A stretch of DNA of 64,000 bases, from NCBI GenBank assembly GCA_024638505.1, contig JAHEKE010000011.1:27451-91450 (forward strand), given 5' to 3'. This stretch comes from Gammaproteobacteria bacterium (GTDB lineage: Bacteria; Pseudomonadota; Gammaproteobacteria; Arenicellales; JAANXG01). Shown in pieces: positions 27,095-36,504 of the stretch. The position numbers and the translations under genes were made by a program. The stretch's first letter is position 1; each line of letters starts with the position of its first letter. Below the pieces are notes generated by a model. It searched no databases, was not told the DNA's origin, and saw only the letters and a list, made by a program, of their open reading frames with translations.

Positions 27095-27973
27095 ATGCAA
27101 AGTACATCGGATACGGATCCGTTAGTCTCGGTTAAAAACCTGGGTAAACAATACGGCCCCACCACAGCAGTGGACGGGGTGAGTTTTGCCATACGGGCAG
27201 GTGAAGTCGTCGGTCTTATCGGACCCAACGGTGCAGGGAAATCAACGCTGCTCAAGGCTCTGCTGGGGTTGATACACTATTCAGGCGAACTGAGCGTCCT
27301 TGGGCAGTCTCCGCGCAGCGATCGAGCTCAGATGCTGCAATTTCTGAGTTATATCGCCGACGTGGCTTCCTTGCCTGAATGGATATCGGTTAAACAACTG
27401 CTGTATTTCCTGTCCGGCGTACACCCGCGCTTCAATCGGGATCTCTCTTTGCGCTATCTACAGCGCACCGAAATAAGGCTAAGGCATAAAGTAAAAGCCT
27501 TGTCCAAAGGAATGAAGACTCAGCTGCACTTGGCGCTGATAATGGGAATTGATGCCAGACTGCTGGTACTTGATGAGCCAACACTTGGATTGGATATTGT
27601 ATTTAGAACTGAATTTTACGATACCCTTGCGAACGAATATTTCAACCCTGCGCGATCTATTCTGATGACCACGCATCAAGTAGAAGAAATAGAGCAATAC
27701 TTGACCCGCGTCATGTTTATACATCACGGCCGGATTCTGTTTGACATGGCAATGGGCGATATAGCCAACCGCTTTGCTCGCCTTAAAATCGATAGCGCGC
27801 AGATGGAACAGGCGAGACAGTACAAACCCATTTACTCCCACACCGCTGGTGGGAAAGGTGTGCTGATCTTCGAGCAGCAGAGTCGCGAATCCTTGCGGCC
27901 GCTAGGTTTTGTTGATACGCCTGGTTTAGCCGAGTTGTTTTTGGCCAAGGTAAAAGGTGTGGGCGATGCGTAA
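27095..27973 (+). CDS. ABC-2 type exporter, ATP-binding subunit
   Basis: 292 residues. Walker A GPNGAGKS at about 43-50, signature LSKGM (Gly-Gly replaced by Lys-Gly, common in this exporter group), Walker B LLVLDEPTLGLD and switch His in MTTHQVEE. It overlaps the permease gene by eight bases (ATGCGTAA), giving translational coupling. The substrate is unknown; the pairing resembles gliding/Nos-type or antibiotic-type ABC-2 systems. Confidence 0.93.
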   Translation: MQSTSDTDPLVSVKNLGKQYGPTTAVDGVSFAIRAGEVVGLIGPNGAGKSTLLKALLGLIHYSGELSVLGQSPRSDRAQMLQFLSYIADVASLPEWISVKQLLYFLSGVHPRFNRDLSLRYLQRTEIRLRHKVKALSKGMKTQLHLALIMGIDARLLVLDEPTLGLDIVFRTEFYDTLANEYFNPARSILMTTHQVEEIEQYLTRVMFIHHGRILFDMAMGDIANRFARLKIDSAQMEQARQYKPIYSHTAGGKGVLIFEQQSRESLRPLGFVDTPGLAELFLAKVKGVGDA

Positions 27974-28823
27974 GTTCTTTACTTTGGCCTTGCGAGAAAT
28001 CTGGGAACATCATAATTTATGGCGCGTTCCGCTGATTCTCCTGCTGCTGGTCGTGCTGGCAAACTTTGGATTTTCTGGTGTGGCTTCGTGGATCGGTCTG
28101 GCGCCTCCTGAGGTATCATCACAGCTGGTCGGAACAACGCTTGGTTCTCTCAGTTCGATAATATTCTTAGTATTTTCGTTTCTGGTACTGTTTTACCTCG
28201 TCGATTGCCTGTATGCGGAGCGCAAGGACAAAAGTATATTATTCTGGCGCTCACTGCCTATCTCGGACACTCAGGCAGTTTTAGCTAAGCTGTTCGTGGC
28301 TGCGGTGTTGATTCCCGTCATTGTATGGTTAACCATCGTGCTGTCTCAGCTGCTGACGCTGGCTATCCAATCAATGTCAGGCAAGAATACAGCGAGCTTG
28401 TTTACCGCGGTTAATCTCAGTGCGTATTGGTGCAATATATTGCTGATTCTGTTACTGACTGCGCTATGGACACTGCCGCTGTTGACATGGTTTTTGTTTT
28501 GCTCATCCTGGTCAAAAAGAACTCCATTTATCGCTGCGTTGGCCATCCCGGTGGTTATTATCCTGTTAGACAATATCCTGTCCGTTGGGATTCGATTGGG
28601 TGGCTTGATTGCAGACCGTATACCTTTTGGCTACAGCTTCGGCGCTGGCGACGGCAGCTTTCTGCTGGGATTACAGGGGATTACGACTTCTCACGCCTAC
28701 CAGCTGGCGTTCTCTGACATGTTTGTTTTATTGCGTCAACCAGGGTTATGGCTCGGTCTGCTGGTAGCCACCGGCTTTACCTCGGCGACCATTTGGACGC
28801 GGCGTTGGCGCGATGACAGTTAG
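27966..28823 (+). CDS. ABC-2 type exporter, permease subunit
   Basis: 285 residues from the ATG at 27966 (a GTG at 27957 adds three). Six hydrophobic segments, with a cytoplasmic loop ERKDKSILFWRSLPISD after the second helix, the typical coupling region of ABC-2 permeases. It forms the channel for the ATPase it overlaps. A weak GGTAA/TTACC hairpin with a short T-stretch lies at about 28835-28855. Confidence 0.88.
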   Translation: MRKFFTLALREIWEHHNLWRVPLILLLLVVLANFGFSGVASWIGLAPPEVSSQLVGTTLGSLSSIIFLVFSFLVLFYLVDCLYAERKDKSILFWRSLPISDTQAVLAKLFVAAVLIPVIVWLTIVLSQLLTLAIQSMSGKNTASLFTAVNLSAYWCNILLILLLTALWTLPLLTWFLFCSSWSKRTPFIAALAIPVVIILLDNILSVGIRLGGLIADRIPFGYSFGAGDGSFLLGLQGITTSHAYQLAFSDMFVLLRQPGLWLGLLVATGFTSATIWTRRWRDDS

Positions 28824-28866
28824 TCAATGACTAGGTAAGCTATTACCCTTTTACTCTAGCGCGGAT

Positions 28867-30933
28867 ATGACACCTCCCCGATTGCATTCGGCCTGCCCGC
28901 ACGATTGTCCAAGCACCTGTGCGCTTGAAGTGGAACGCCTGGACGACCATACCATTGGTAAGGTTTACGGCGCAAAAGCTAATGACTATACCGCCGGGGT
29001 GATATGTGCCAAGGTATCTCGCTATGCGGAGCGGGTGCACCACCCTGATCGCTTAAAGCAGCCGCTGAAACGCACCGGTGAAAAGGGAAAAGGGTTGTCC
29101 GCTTTTGCGCCGATTTCATGGGAACATGCTCTGGATCAGGTGGCGGAGCGGTTCATTTCAGTTTCGCAGCGCTTCGGCAGTGAGGCGGTGTGGCCTTACT
29201 TTTACGCCGGGACCATGGGACTGGTGCAGAGAGACGGCATCGAGCGATTGCGCCATGCGATGAAGTATTCCAGGCAGCACTCCACATTCTGCACAACGCT
29301 GGCGGACGCGGGGTGGAATGCTGGGGCTGGGGCCAAGCGGGGAGTCGATCCCCGGGAAATGCAGCACAGCGATCTGATCGTGATGTGGGGCGGTAACCCG
29401 GTAAACACCCAGGTGAACGTTATGCATCATATTGCGCAAGCTAAACGAGAGCGTTGTGCCAAGCTGGTAGTAGTTGATCCTTACCGCACGGGTACAGCCG
29501 AAAAAGCGCATATACACCTGATGCTGCGACCAGGCACAGACGGGGCTCTGGCGTGTGCAGTGATGAATGTCTTGTTTAACGAAGGATACGCTGACCGAGA
29601 TTATCTCAGTGCGTATACGGACGCACCTCTCGAACTCGAACAGCATGTGCAAAGCAGAACGCCCGCCTGGGCAGCACGGATCACTGGCCTGGCGGAGCGT
29701 GAGATTATCGAATTTGCGCGGCTGTATGGAAACACCGCAAAATCTTTTATACGCCTGGGCTACGGTCTATCCCGCTCGCGCAACGGTGCGGTCAATATGC
29801 ACGCGGTGAGCTGCTTACCCGCCATCACCGGCGCCTGGCGACACCTGGGTGGCGGAGCGCTGTACAGTAATGCTGGAATGTACAAAATTGACCAGACATT
29901 AATCCAGGGGCTGGATGTTGTCGACCCCGGCACGCGTATCCTGGACCAGTCAAAAATCGGTCCCATTTTATGCGGCAACGGCGAGGACCTTAAAGCGGGG
30001 CCGCCGGTCAAAGCTTTGTTCATTCAAAACACCAACCCCGTAGTGGTTGCCCCTCAGTCACGGGACGTATTGGAAGGATTCAACCGTGATGACCTCTTTA
30101 TCTGCGTGCACGAGCAGTTTATGACTGAAACGGCTGCCATGGCAGATTTCGTTTTGCCGGCAACCACATTTCTCGAGCATGATGATATGTATCAAGGTGG
30201 CGGCCACACCTACCTGCAGGTGACGAAGAAAATAATCGAACCGCTGGCAGAGGCCCGCAGCAATCATTGGCTGCTGTGTGAATTGGCAGAACGGCTCGGC
30301 GCCATTCATCCTGGCTTCAAAATGAGTGAATGGGAGCTGATTGAAGACGCTTTGCGGCGCACGGGACTTCCGGATGCAGAGACTATTTATCAAAACCACT
30401 GGCATGATTGCTCCCTGGATTTTGCCAGCATGCACTACTTGAATGGATTCGCCCATAGTGATGGTCGATTTCATTTCAAACCGGATTGGGCGGCGTTGGG
30501 TCATGACTACCAGAGTATGCCGCAGTATCCCGATCATTTGGCAATCATTGATGACGCGACTAAACAGCACCCATACCGGCTGGTCACCGCTCCGTCGCGC
30601 CAGTTTTTAAATACCAGTTTTACCGAAACACCGTCGTCACAGAAAAAGGAAGGGCGTCCAACCGTACTGATCCATCCCAAAGATTGTTTTAAGCTTGGTA
30701 TTGCCGAGGGGGACAGGGTGCAGCTGGGGAACGGCCGGGGGGAAGTGATCGTCCACATTCGGTCTTTCGATGGCGTACAGCCGGGGGTGGTGGTATCCGA
30801 GAGCATCTGGCCGAATAGCGCTTTCGAAGGCGGTATGGGAATAAATACGCTTACCAGTGCAGATGCCGGAAAGCCTAATGGAGGAGCCGTTTATCATGAC
30901 ACGGCTGTGTGGATCAGGCCCGTGCGGGTTTAA
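28867..30933 (+). CDS. Molybdopterin oxidoreductase (DMSO reductase family), cytoplasmic
   Basis: 688 residues. N-terminal 4Fe-4S motif with C10, C14, C18 and C47, then bis-MGD binding domains, including MWGGNPVNTQ and a C-terminal molydop-binding domain from about 560. Cys 142 in FCTTLADAG is the likely molybdenum ligand by position. No Tat signal, unlike many periplasmic relatives. No partner iron-sulfur or membrane subunit is adjacent, so it may be a single-subunit enzyme of the formate dehydrogenase/thiosulfate-reductase-like class; substrate unknown. A cytoplasmic oxidoreductase between an exporter and a copper oxidase gives no further clue. Confidence 0.9.
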   Translation: MTPPRLHSACPHDCPSTCALEVERLDDHTIGKVYGAKANDYTAGVICAKVSRYAERVHHPDRLKQPLKRTGEKGKGLSAFAPISWEHALDQVAERFISVSQRFGSEAVWPYFYAGTMGLVQRDGIERLRHAMKYSRQHSTFCTTLADAGWNAGAGAKRGVDPREMQHSDLIVMWGGNPVNTQVNVMHHIAQAKRERCAKLVVVDPYRTGTAEKAHIHLMLRPGTDGALACAVMNVLFNEGYADRDYLSAYTDAPLELEQHVQSRTPAWAARITGLAEREIIEFARLYGNTAKSFIRLGYGLSRSRNGAVNMHAVSCLPAITGAWRHLGGGALYSNAGMYKIDQTLIQGLDVVDPGTRILDQSKIGPILCGNGEDLKAGPPVKALFIQNTNPVVVAPQSRDVLEGFNRDDLFICVHEQFMTETAAMADFVLPATTFLEHDDMYQGGGHTYLQVTKKIIEPLAEARSNHWLLCELAERLGAIHPGFKMSEWELIEDALRRTGLPDAETIYQNHWHDCSLDFASMHYLNGFAHSDGRFHFKPDWAALGHDYQSMPQYPDHLAIIDDATKQHPYRLVTAPSRQFLNTSFTETPSSQKKEGRPTVLIHPKDCFKLGIAEGDRVQLGNGRGEVIVHIRSFDGVQPGVVVSESIWPNSAFEGGMGINTLTSADAGKPNGGAVYHDTAVWIRPVRV

Positions 30934-30998
30934 TCTTGCGTATCGACAACATAACGGTCACTGCGCTGGTTAAAATCCGCCACGGGGCGCGATGTAGC

Positions 30999-31024
30999 TA
31001 GCCTCTCCCCGGTGGAAGAGGCTA
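30999..31024. terminator. Hairpin between the molybdoenzyme and the copper oxidase
   Basis: TAGCCTCT at 30999-31006 pairs perfectly with AGAGGCTA at 31017-31024 (10-base loop). No T-run, so at best a weak or factor-assisted terminator after the molybdoenzyme gene. Confidence 0.35.
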
Positions 31025-31202
31025 AGCGTAGAGTATCGGGATTAAATTGAGGGTACATATGTGCCGTATATCCAGTCTTTCTGTCCCAACTAACGGCTTG
31101 GTTAGTGTACCTATGATTGCCGCGTAATTCATCCCATCGCCCATCCAGTGAAAAGAGTTGCAGACATTCACATATCCCGAGTAGCCCGCAAGGATAAGAG
31201 TC

Positions 31203-32615
31203 ATGCTTGAAAATCCGTCACGCCGGAGCTTTCTTAAAGCCACCGTCACCGCGCCAGCCGTTTTGGCGGTGCCCGGTATGCTTGCTGCCGAGGAGGAGAC
31301 GGTCATCCTGACCGCACGACGGCAAATTGTGCCGCTGGTTGGTCAAGGATATCCGGAAACAGAGATATGGGGGTACGACGGCAGGGTCCCCGGCCCAATC
31401 ATTCGCATCACGCGGGGTGGAACAGTGCGCGTGCAGGTGCGTAATGAACTGGACCAGCCAACCACCGTACATTGGCATGGGCTCAGAATAGATAACAAAA
31501 TGGACGGGGTTCCGGGCCTGACACAGACAGCCATAGCACCGGGGGAGGATTTTGCGTATCGCATTACGCCACCTGACGCCGGCACGTTTTGGTATCACTC
31601 CCACGTTAACAGTTCAGAGCAGATAGGAAGGGGGTTGCACGGTGCTTTGATCGTTGACGAAATCGATCCCCCCCGTGTTGATAGGGACCTCGTGTGGATA
31701 CTTGATGATTGGCTGCTTAACAGGGACGCCCAGATCGTGAATTCGTTTGATCACCCCCGAGATGCTTCACACGGTGGACAAATTGGCAACACCGTAACGG
31801 TCAATGGCCGGATATTGAGAGATTTTGCTGTGCGCACAAACGAGCGGCTACGCTTGCGTCTGATCAACGCGGCCAACGGTCGAATCTTCAGGCTTAAGTT
31901 TGTCGAACACGCACCGTTGATAATAGCCCTCGATGGTCAGCCGGTGCCGGTGCATGAACCTGAAGATAGTAGCATCGTGCTGGCACCTGCGATGCGTGCA
32001 GATTTGCTGTTGGACTGCACCGGTGCACCGGGCCAACGTTTCTCCATTGTTGATAGTGCTTATCGACAACCCTATGAACTGCTCCAGCTGGTGTACCAGA
32101 CACGCGAGCCGGTTAGATCTAAACCAGCGATAGCTTTGCCCCGCCTGCCGTCAAACGATCTGCACCAGCCGGACTTAACTCAGGCCGTGCACCTCAATGT
32201 CTCCTTTGGAGGAGGAATGCACGGCCAGCTCGCTGGTGCAAGGTACCGGGGCCAATGGCTGGATGTAAGGCGCCTGTTCCAACAGGGCAAGATGTGGGCA
32301 ATAAACGGTGTCGTCGGGGAATCAGAAGGAATCGTGCCTCTATACACCTTGCGCCTGGGCAGAACTTACGTGTTGCACCTCACCAATAAAAGCGCCTGGC
32401 CACACCCGGTGCATCTACACGGTCATCATTTTCGATTGCTCAGCCGAAATGGAGATCCCGTAGCATATCGACCCTGGTTGGACACCGTTTTACTGGAACC
32501 GAGGGATAAGGTGGATGTAGCGTTCGTCGCGGATAACCCGGGTCACTGGATGTTTCATTGCCATATTCCTGAGCACATGGCGACCGGCATGGCTACCGTC
32601 TTCCGCGTGGTGTAA
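31203..32615 (+). CDS. Multicopper oxidase, Tat-exported (CueO/laccase type)
   Basis: 470 residues with a twin-arginine signal (RRSFLK, R7-R8, then a hydrophobic Ala/Val stretch). All copper sites are visible: HWHG (H90, H92) and YHSH (H132, H134) near the N-terminus, HPVHLHGHHF and the HCHIPEHM block at the C-terminus, the latter carrying the type 1 Cys and axial Met. Oxidises Cu(I), phenols or metal ions with O2 in the periplasm. No Met-rich CueO insert is apparent. A good AAGGATAAGAG ribosome-binding region precedes the ATG. The Anr gene converges on it. Confidence 0.94.
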   Translation: MLENPSRRSFLKATVTAPAVLAVPGMLAAEEETVILTARRQIVPLVGQGYPETEIWGYDGRVPGPIIRITRGGTVRVQVRNELDQPTTVHWHGLRIDNKMDGVPGLTQTAIAPGEDFAYRITPPDAGTFWYHSHVNSSEQIGRGLHGALIVDEIDPPRVDRDLVWILDDWLLNRDAQIVNSFDHPRDASHGGQIGNTVTVNGRILRDFAVRTNERLRLRLINAANGRIFRLKFVEHAPLIIALDGQPVPVHEPEDSSIVLAPAMRADLLLDCTGAPGQRFSIVDSAYRQPYELLQLVYQTREPVRSKPAIALPRLPSNDLHQPDLTQAVHLNVSFGGGMHGQLAGARYRGQWLDVRRLFQQGKMWAINGVVGESEGIVPLYTLRLGRTYVLHLTNKSAWPHPVHLHGHHFRLLSRNGDPVAYRPWLDTVLLEPRDKVDVAFVADNPGHWMFHCHIPEHMATGMATVFRVV

Positions 32616-32647
32616 GGTTCTAACTGAACTCAGGCAAGTGCAAGAGA

Positions 32648-33412
32648 TTACAGCTTTTTGGCCCTGCTGGGTACTGAAGATCCTTCGCAGCTGGTGCCGC
32701 TGAGTTTGACTAAAAGATGGTTGTCCAAAATTCGAATGTTTCGCCGATCGGTTGCAACAACGCCTTCCTTTTCTAATTTGGCAAACGTTCTGCTTACGGT
32801 TTCCAGAGTCAATCCGAGAAAATTGGCGACATCCTGTCTGGTCATACTCAGTAGCAGATCGATCGAAGACAGCCCCCGCCGTTCAAGGCGTCTGGCCAGG
32901 TTCAGCAGAAACGTGCACAAGCGCGCCTGAGCGCTGTAATCACGCAATACCATCAAGATTTCCTGATCTTCGGAAATGCGGGAACCCATAATCTTGTGCA
33001 GCTGCTGATCCAAACTGGGCAGCACTGTGGCTAACTGCTGCAGCCGGTCGAGCGGGAGCTCACAAGCGGTCGATCTTTCCAGGGCAATTGCGGAGGTCTG
33101 GTGCTCGCCGTTTCCAAGTCCGTCAAATCCAATAATTTCACCGGGCAGGTGGAAACCAAGGATACTTTCCGTGCCGTCGGTATGCAGGTGTTGTGTTTTA
33201 AAAGAGCCGGAACGGATGGCAAACAGCGACCTGTGTGAATCAGCTTGGCGAAACAGGTATTCGCCGCGCTGCAAGGGGCTGTGGCGTTCGACCAGCCCGT
33301 CGAGCTTTTCTACGTCGGCGCTATCCAGTTCCTGCGGGAGACACAGCTGACGCAGCCCGCATCGCTGGCAGGACGCTTTGACAAGTGATAGATCAATTAC
33401 CTTCTGCGGCAT
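32648..33412 (-). CDS. anr: Anr/Fnr oxygen-sensing transcription regulator
   Basis: 254 residues of the Crp/Fnr family. Cysteines 15, 18, 24 and 117 match the four ligands of the oxygen-labile 4Fe-4S cluster in FNR (C20, C23, C29, C122 in E. coli). The C-terminal helix-turn-helix TRQDVANFLGLTLETVSRTF has the E-x-x-S-R recognition residues expected to read TTGAT half-sites. Activates or represses genes when oxygen is low. A near-consensus site in this window lies ahead of the hemerythrin gene at 45538. Upstream of the gene itself only a weak half-site is seen. Confidence 0.95.
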   Translation of the reverse strand: MPQKVIDLSLVKASCQRCGLRQLCLPQELDSADVEKLDGLVERHSPLQRGEYLFRQADSHRSLFAIRSGSFKTQHLHTDGTESILGFHLPGEIIGFDGLGNGEHQTSAIALERSTACELPLDRLQQLATVLPSLDQQLHKIMGSRISEDQEILMVLRDYSAQARLCTFLLNLARRLERRGLSSIDLLLSMTRQDVANFLGLTLETVSRTFAKLEKEGVVATDRRNIRILDNHLLVKLSGTSCEGSSVPSRAKKL

Positions 33413-33728
33413 GATGGAATTTCAGAGCCAGCATAAAAGCGCTCTCCCTCTCTCCTCCTAGGGTCTTGATAGTAAGATAGGGGATAAACGCGCAAGTTTA
33501 AAGACGATTTCGGTAACTTATATACCAGTATGTCCCCCCGCGTGCAAACCTCGATGGGCTGCCGTGCGGCTTGACTTCAAATCAGGGCATTATTTTGCAC
33601 GGGCCGGGCCGTGTACGCCGGTCAGCCGGCTGGCGATTGACGCAATTATCTCGTATGAAGACTTGCTGAGACCGGGAGCATCAAAGACAATATCTGGTTG
33701 CCACTTAATTAAGCCGGAAATGAATGCT

Positions 33729-35108
33729 ATGAACACTTACAACGACGTCCTCGAACTGATCGGACGCACGCCCTTGGTCAGGCTAAACAGACTGGTTGAG
33801 CCCGGTATGGCCACGGTTTACGCCAAACTTGAGAATCTGAACCCCGGCGGGTCAGTGAAGGATCGCATGGCGGTCAATATGGTGAAGCGGGCGGAAGAAG
33901 AAGGCCGTCTGAAACCGGGGGATACCTTGGTTGAGAGCACATCTGGCAATACCGGGCTGGGACTGGCCATGACGGCGGCGGTGAGGGGGTACAAATGTGT
34001 GTTCACTATGCCGGATAAGATGAGCAAAGAGAAAGTGGATATGCTTAAGGCATATGGGGCTGAAGTGATTATCACCCGCACCGATCTGGACCATGATCAC
34101 CCAGACAGCTACGTACAGGTAGCCAAGCGGATCGCCAGAGAAAGGTCAGGCGGTTTTTACACAGATCAGTATTACAACATGAGCAATCCTGAGGCTCATT
34201 ATTTAACTACGGGCCCGGAGATATGGCAAGATACCGACGGTAAAATTGACTGTCTGGTAGGCGGAATCGGTACCGGCGGTACGATATCCGGAGCGGGTAA
34301 ATATTTGAAAGAAAAGGCGCAGGAAGCTGGTCGCGAACTGAATATAGTGTGTCCGGATCCAAAGGGCAGTATTTATCACGATGAGTTCTACAAGGGCTGC
34401 TCTGGTGAGCCCGGTATTTATCGCGTAGAGGGGATTGGTCACGACTTTATGGTCGGTACTTTAGATATGTCTGTAATTGATGAGATTATAGAGGTCGGTG
34501 ATAAGGAGTCTTTCCTGGCGGCAAGACGTCTGGCGCGTGAGGAGGGAATTTTTGCCGGAGGATCAACCGGCACCGCTCTGCATGGCGCAATGCTAACCGC
34601 GAGAAAACTAGGGCCAGGTAAAATTATTGTTGTAATCGTGTGTGATTCCGGTGATCGCTATCTGAGCAAGTGTTTCGATGACGACTGGATGAAAGATATG
34701 GGATACCTGGGTCCTGAACAGCGGTTGGGAACCGTGCGCGAGATTCTACAGTACAAGCATGGCCAGGTAGAGTATGCTTCGATAGAGGAGTCTCTGGCGA
34801 GCGTGGCCAAACGAATGTCGGAAATGGGCATATCACAAATGCCCGTTCGTTCCGGCAAAGGCGCACCGCTGAAAATTATTCATGAAGTAGACCTTCTGCA
34901 AAGTCTGGTCAATCAGGAATGTTCGCTTGATGATAAAGTAGCCAGCGTGGCCAAGGAGCTCCAGGGCCAGGTAAAGATCGATGATTCGCTATCGGCAGTG
35001 CAGGCCGTTTTTGATGATGAAAATGTGGCGATGGTGGTTGAGAATGGGGAGGTTACTGGCGTGATTACTAAAATCGACGTGGTGGAATTTCTGGCTGCGC
35101 GGCGCTGA
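33729..35108 (+). CDS. Cystathionine beta-synthase with C-terminal CBS pair
   Basis: 459 residues. The PLP Lys is K44 in NPGGSVKDRM, followed by the phosphate-binding STSGNTGLG and GGIGTGGTISG loops. Two CBS motifs fill about 335-458, as in eukaryotic-type CBS and unlike simple CysK. Condenses serine and homocysteine (or cysteine and related substrates). The frame is open to 33564, but ATG 33729 follows CCGGAA at the right distance; ATG 33720 overlaps that site. With the gamma-lyase family gene at 61438 it allows reverse transsulfuration. Confidence 0.92.
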   Translation: MNTYNDVLELIGRTPLVRLNRLVEPGMATVYAKLENLNPGGSVKDRMAVNMVKRAEEEGRLKPGDTLVESTSGNTGLGLAMTAAVRGYKCVFTMPDKMSKEKVDMLKAYGAEVIITRTDLDHDHPDSYVQVAKRIARERSGGFYTDQYYNMSNPEAHYLTTGPEIWQDTDGKIDCLVGGIGTGGTISGAGKYLKEKAQEAGRELNIVCPDPKGSIYHDEFYKGCSGEPGIYRVEGIGHDFMVGTLDMSVIDEIIEVGDKESFLAARRLAREEGIFAGGSTGTALHGAMLTARKLGPGKIIVVIVCDSGDRYLSKCFDDDWMKDMGYLGPEQRLGTVREILQYKHGQVEYASIEESLASVAKRMSEMGISQMPVRSGKGAPLKIIHEVDLLQSLVNQECSLDDKVASVAKELQGQVKIDDSLSAVQAVFDDENVAMVVENGEVTGVITKIDVVEFLAARR

Positions 35109-35112
35109 TCGA

Positions 35113-35868
35113 TTACAATCCGACCAGTTCCAGCGCCGCTGGCAGATCATCAGCGCACATCAATCCCTGTAGTTCGCAACGGGCTTCATCTCCCGGCCTG
35201 TACTTACCGGTGCGAACCAAGCAAGCGAGTAACCCTGCTCGTATTGCCCCCTCGCAATCCGCGACCACGTCATCACCAATCATCAGCACCTGCTGTGCAG
35301 CGCAGCGCGTGCTAGCAACAACGACTTCATAAAACGTGGTCGATGGCTTGCCGACGATGATTGGTTTCTTATCCGACGCATAGGCCAACGCGTGAATGAA
35401 AGGGCCTGCATCCAGCACCAATTCTTCCGCTTTCTTGAAGTATCGGTTATCACCAATGGCGATCAACTGTGCTCCCGCCATCAAATGCTGGAAGGCCTGA
35501 TTCATATGCATATAATCGAAGCGTTCCCCGGCATCTGCTACCACCACCGCATCGGGTGCAGTAGATTGAAAAGGTTCGAATAAGACATCCAAATTGGGAT
35601 GCACCAGCGCATAGCAGGTCATATGCCTATTCTCGAGATAAGCGACGACCGCCGCGGGTGCGGTGAAAAGTTGTTCCTGCTTTACGTTAAATCCAAGGTC
35701 ATCTAAATACTGCTTGACCTGTTGTGGTGACTGTCGTGAAGTATTGGTAACGAATCGCAGCGGCACGGACTGCTGCTGGAGCTTGGCTACCGATTCTATG
35801 GCTCCCGGAAGAGGGATGCGGCCATCGTACAGTACGCCTGCGATATCTAAAAGTACAGCCTGAACCAT
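35113..35868 (-). CDS. HAD-superfamily IIA phosphatase (LHPP/HDHD2-like)
   Basis: 251 residues. Motif I LLDIAGVLYD (D8) has Ala where most HAD enzymes have the second Asp, as in human LHPP (DISGVLYD). Motif II Thr/Ser in FVTNTS, motif III Lys in IVGKPS, motif IV Asp pair in MIGDDVVAD. Likely a phosphatase of small or phosphohistidine/pyrophosphate substrates. It converges on cystathionine beta-synthase with four bases between stops. Confidence 0.9.
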   Translation of the reverse strand: MVQAVLLDIAGVLYDGRIPLPGAIESVAKLQQQSVPLRFVTNTSRQSPQQVKQYLDDLGFNVKQEQLFTAPAAVVAYLENRHMTCYALVHPNLDVLFEPFQSTAPDAVVVADAGERFDYMHMNQAFQHLMAGAQLIAIGDNRYFKKAEELVLDAGPFIHALAYASDKKPIIVGKPSTTFYEVVVASTRCAAQQVLMIGDDVVADCEGAIRAGLLACLVRTGKYRPGDEARCELQGLMCADDLPAALELVGL

Positions 35869-35994
35869 ATCATTCGCGTAATCAACTTGCCTTAAGTGCG
35901 TACAGTGCTATGAGCGCGATAGGTTATTTGCATCTAGCTCTAGGTCTGGCTGGCCAGATGCTGCCCTAGCCTGCCCAGCAATACGGCAGACAGA

Positions 35995-36459
35995 TTACCA
36001 TATGTAGGGAATGAAACGCTTGGTGCGCAATGCGTAGCGCGTATAATCCGCAAACTCCAAGTCCAGCAATCGCTCCTCGCGCAATGCCTTGGTGGTAACT
36101 ACCAGAATTAAGCCAAGCGAGGCGGTGTAGTTTACCCAGTGTCCGTTATAACCGGCTATGCCAACCATCATCAGCATCAAGGCGCAGTACATAGGATGCC
36201 TGACGAAACGGTACGGACCACGCGTAATCAATACCGCCCCGGCTTGAATTTCTGGATAGATACTGAAGTTGCCCGGTCGGTTGTAATAAAGCACAATCAA
36301 TCCGAGCAATGCACCAATCAGGCACAGAAGCAAAAACCAGGGGGAGCCTGAGCTGCGTCCGAAGTAGGGATAGCAGCTCAGCGCGACAAAACAAAGCTGG
36401 AGTGACACCAGCAGATGTGAACTCAATTGTTTGCGGGTGCCGCTAAGATTGTCAGGCAT
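35995..36459 (-). CDS. Isoprenylcysteine carboxyl methyltransferase-like membrane protein
   Basis: 154 residues, four or five hydrophobic segments. The C-terminal signature RGPYRFVRHPMY and the later EERLLDLEFADYTRYALRTKRFIP are diagnostic of the ICMT/PEMT fold that binds S-adenosylmethionine. Bacterial members methylate small molecules or are of unknown role. Divergent from the isomerase gene at 36505, with 45 bases between. Confidence 0.88.
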   Translation of the reverse strand: MPDNLSGTRKQLSSHLLVSLQLCFVALSCYPYFGRSSGSPWFLLLCLIGALLGLIVLYYNRPGNFSIYPEIQAGAVLITRGPYRFVRHPMYCALMLMMVGIAGYNGHWVNYTASLGLILVVTTKALREERLLDLEFADYTRYALRTKRFIPYIW

Positions 36460-36504
36460 TAATCTGTTTAATGAATCAAAAAGTTTAGACCATTACAATT
36501 AGTA

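Noticed and set aside
33464..33480. TTGATAGTAAGATAG as a possible Anr box near its own gene
   Set aside because: Only one half-site matches; the other half deviates from ATCAA.
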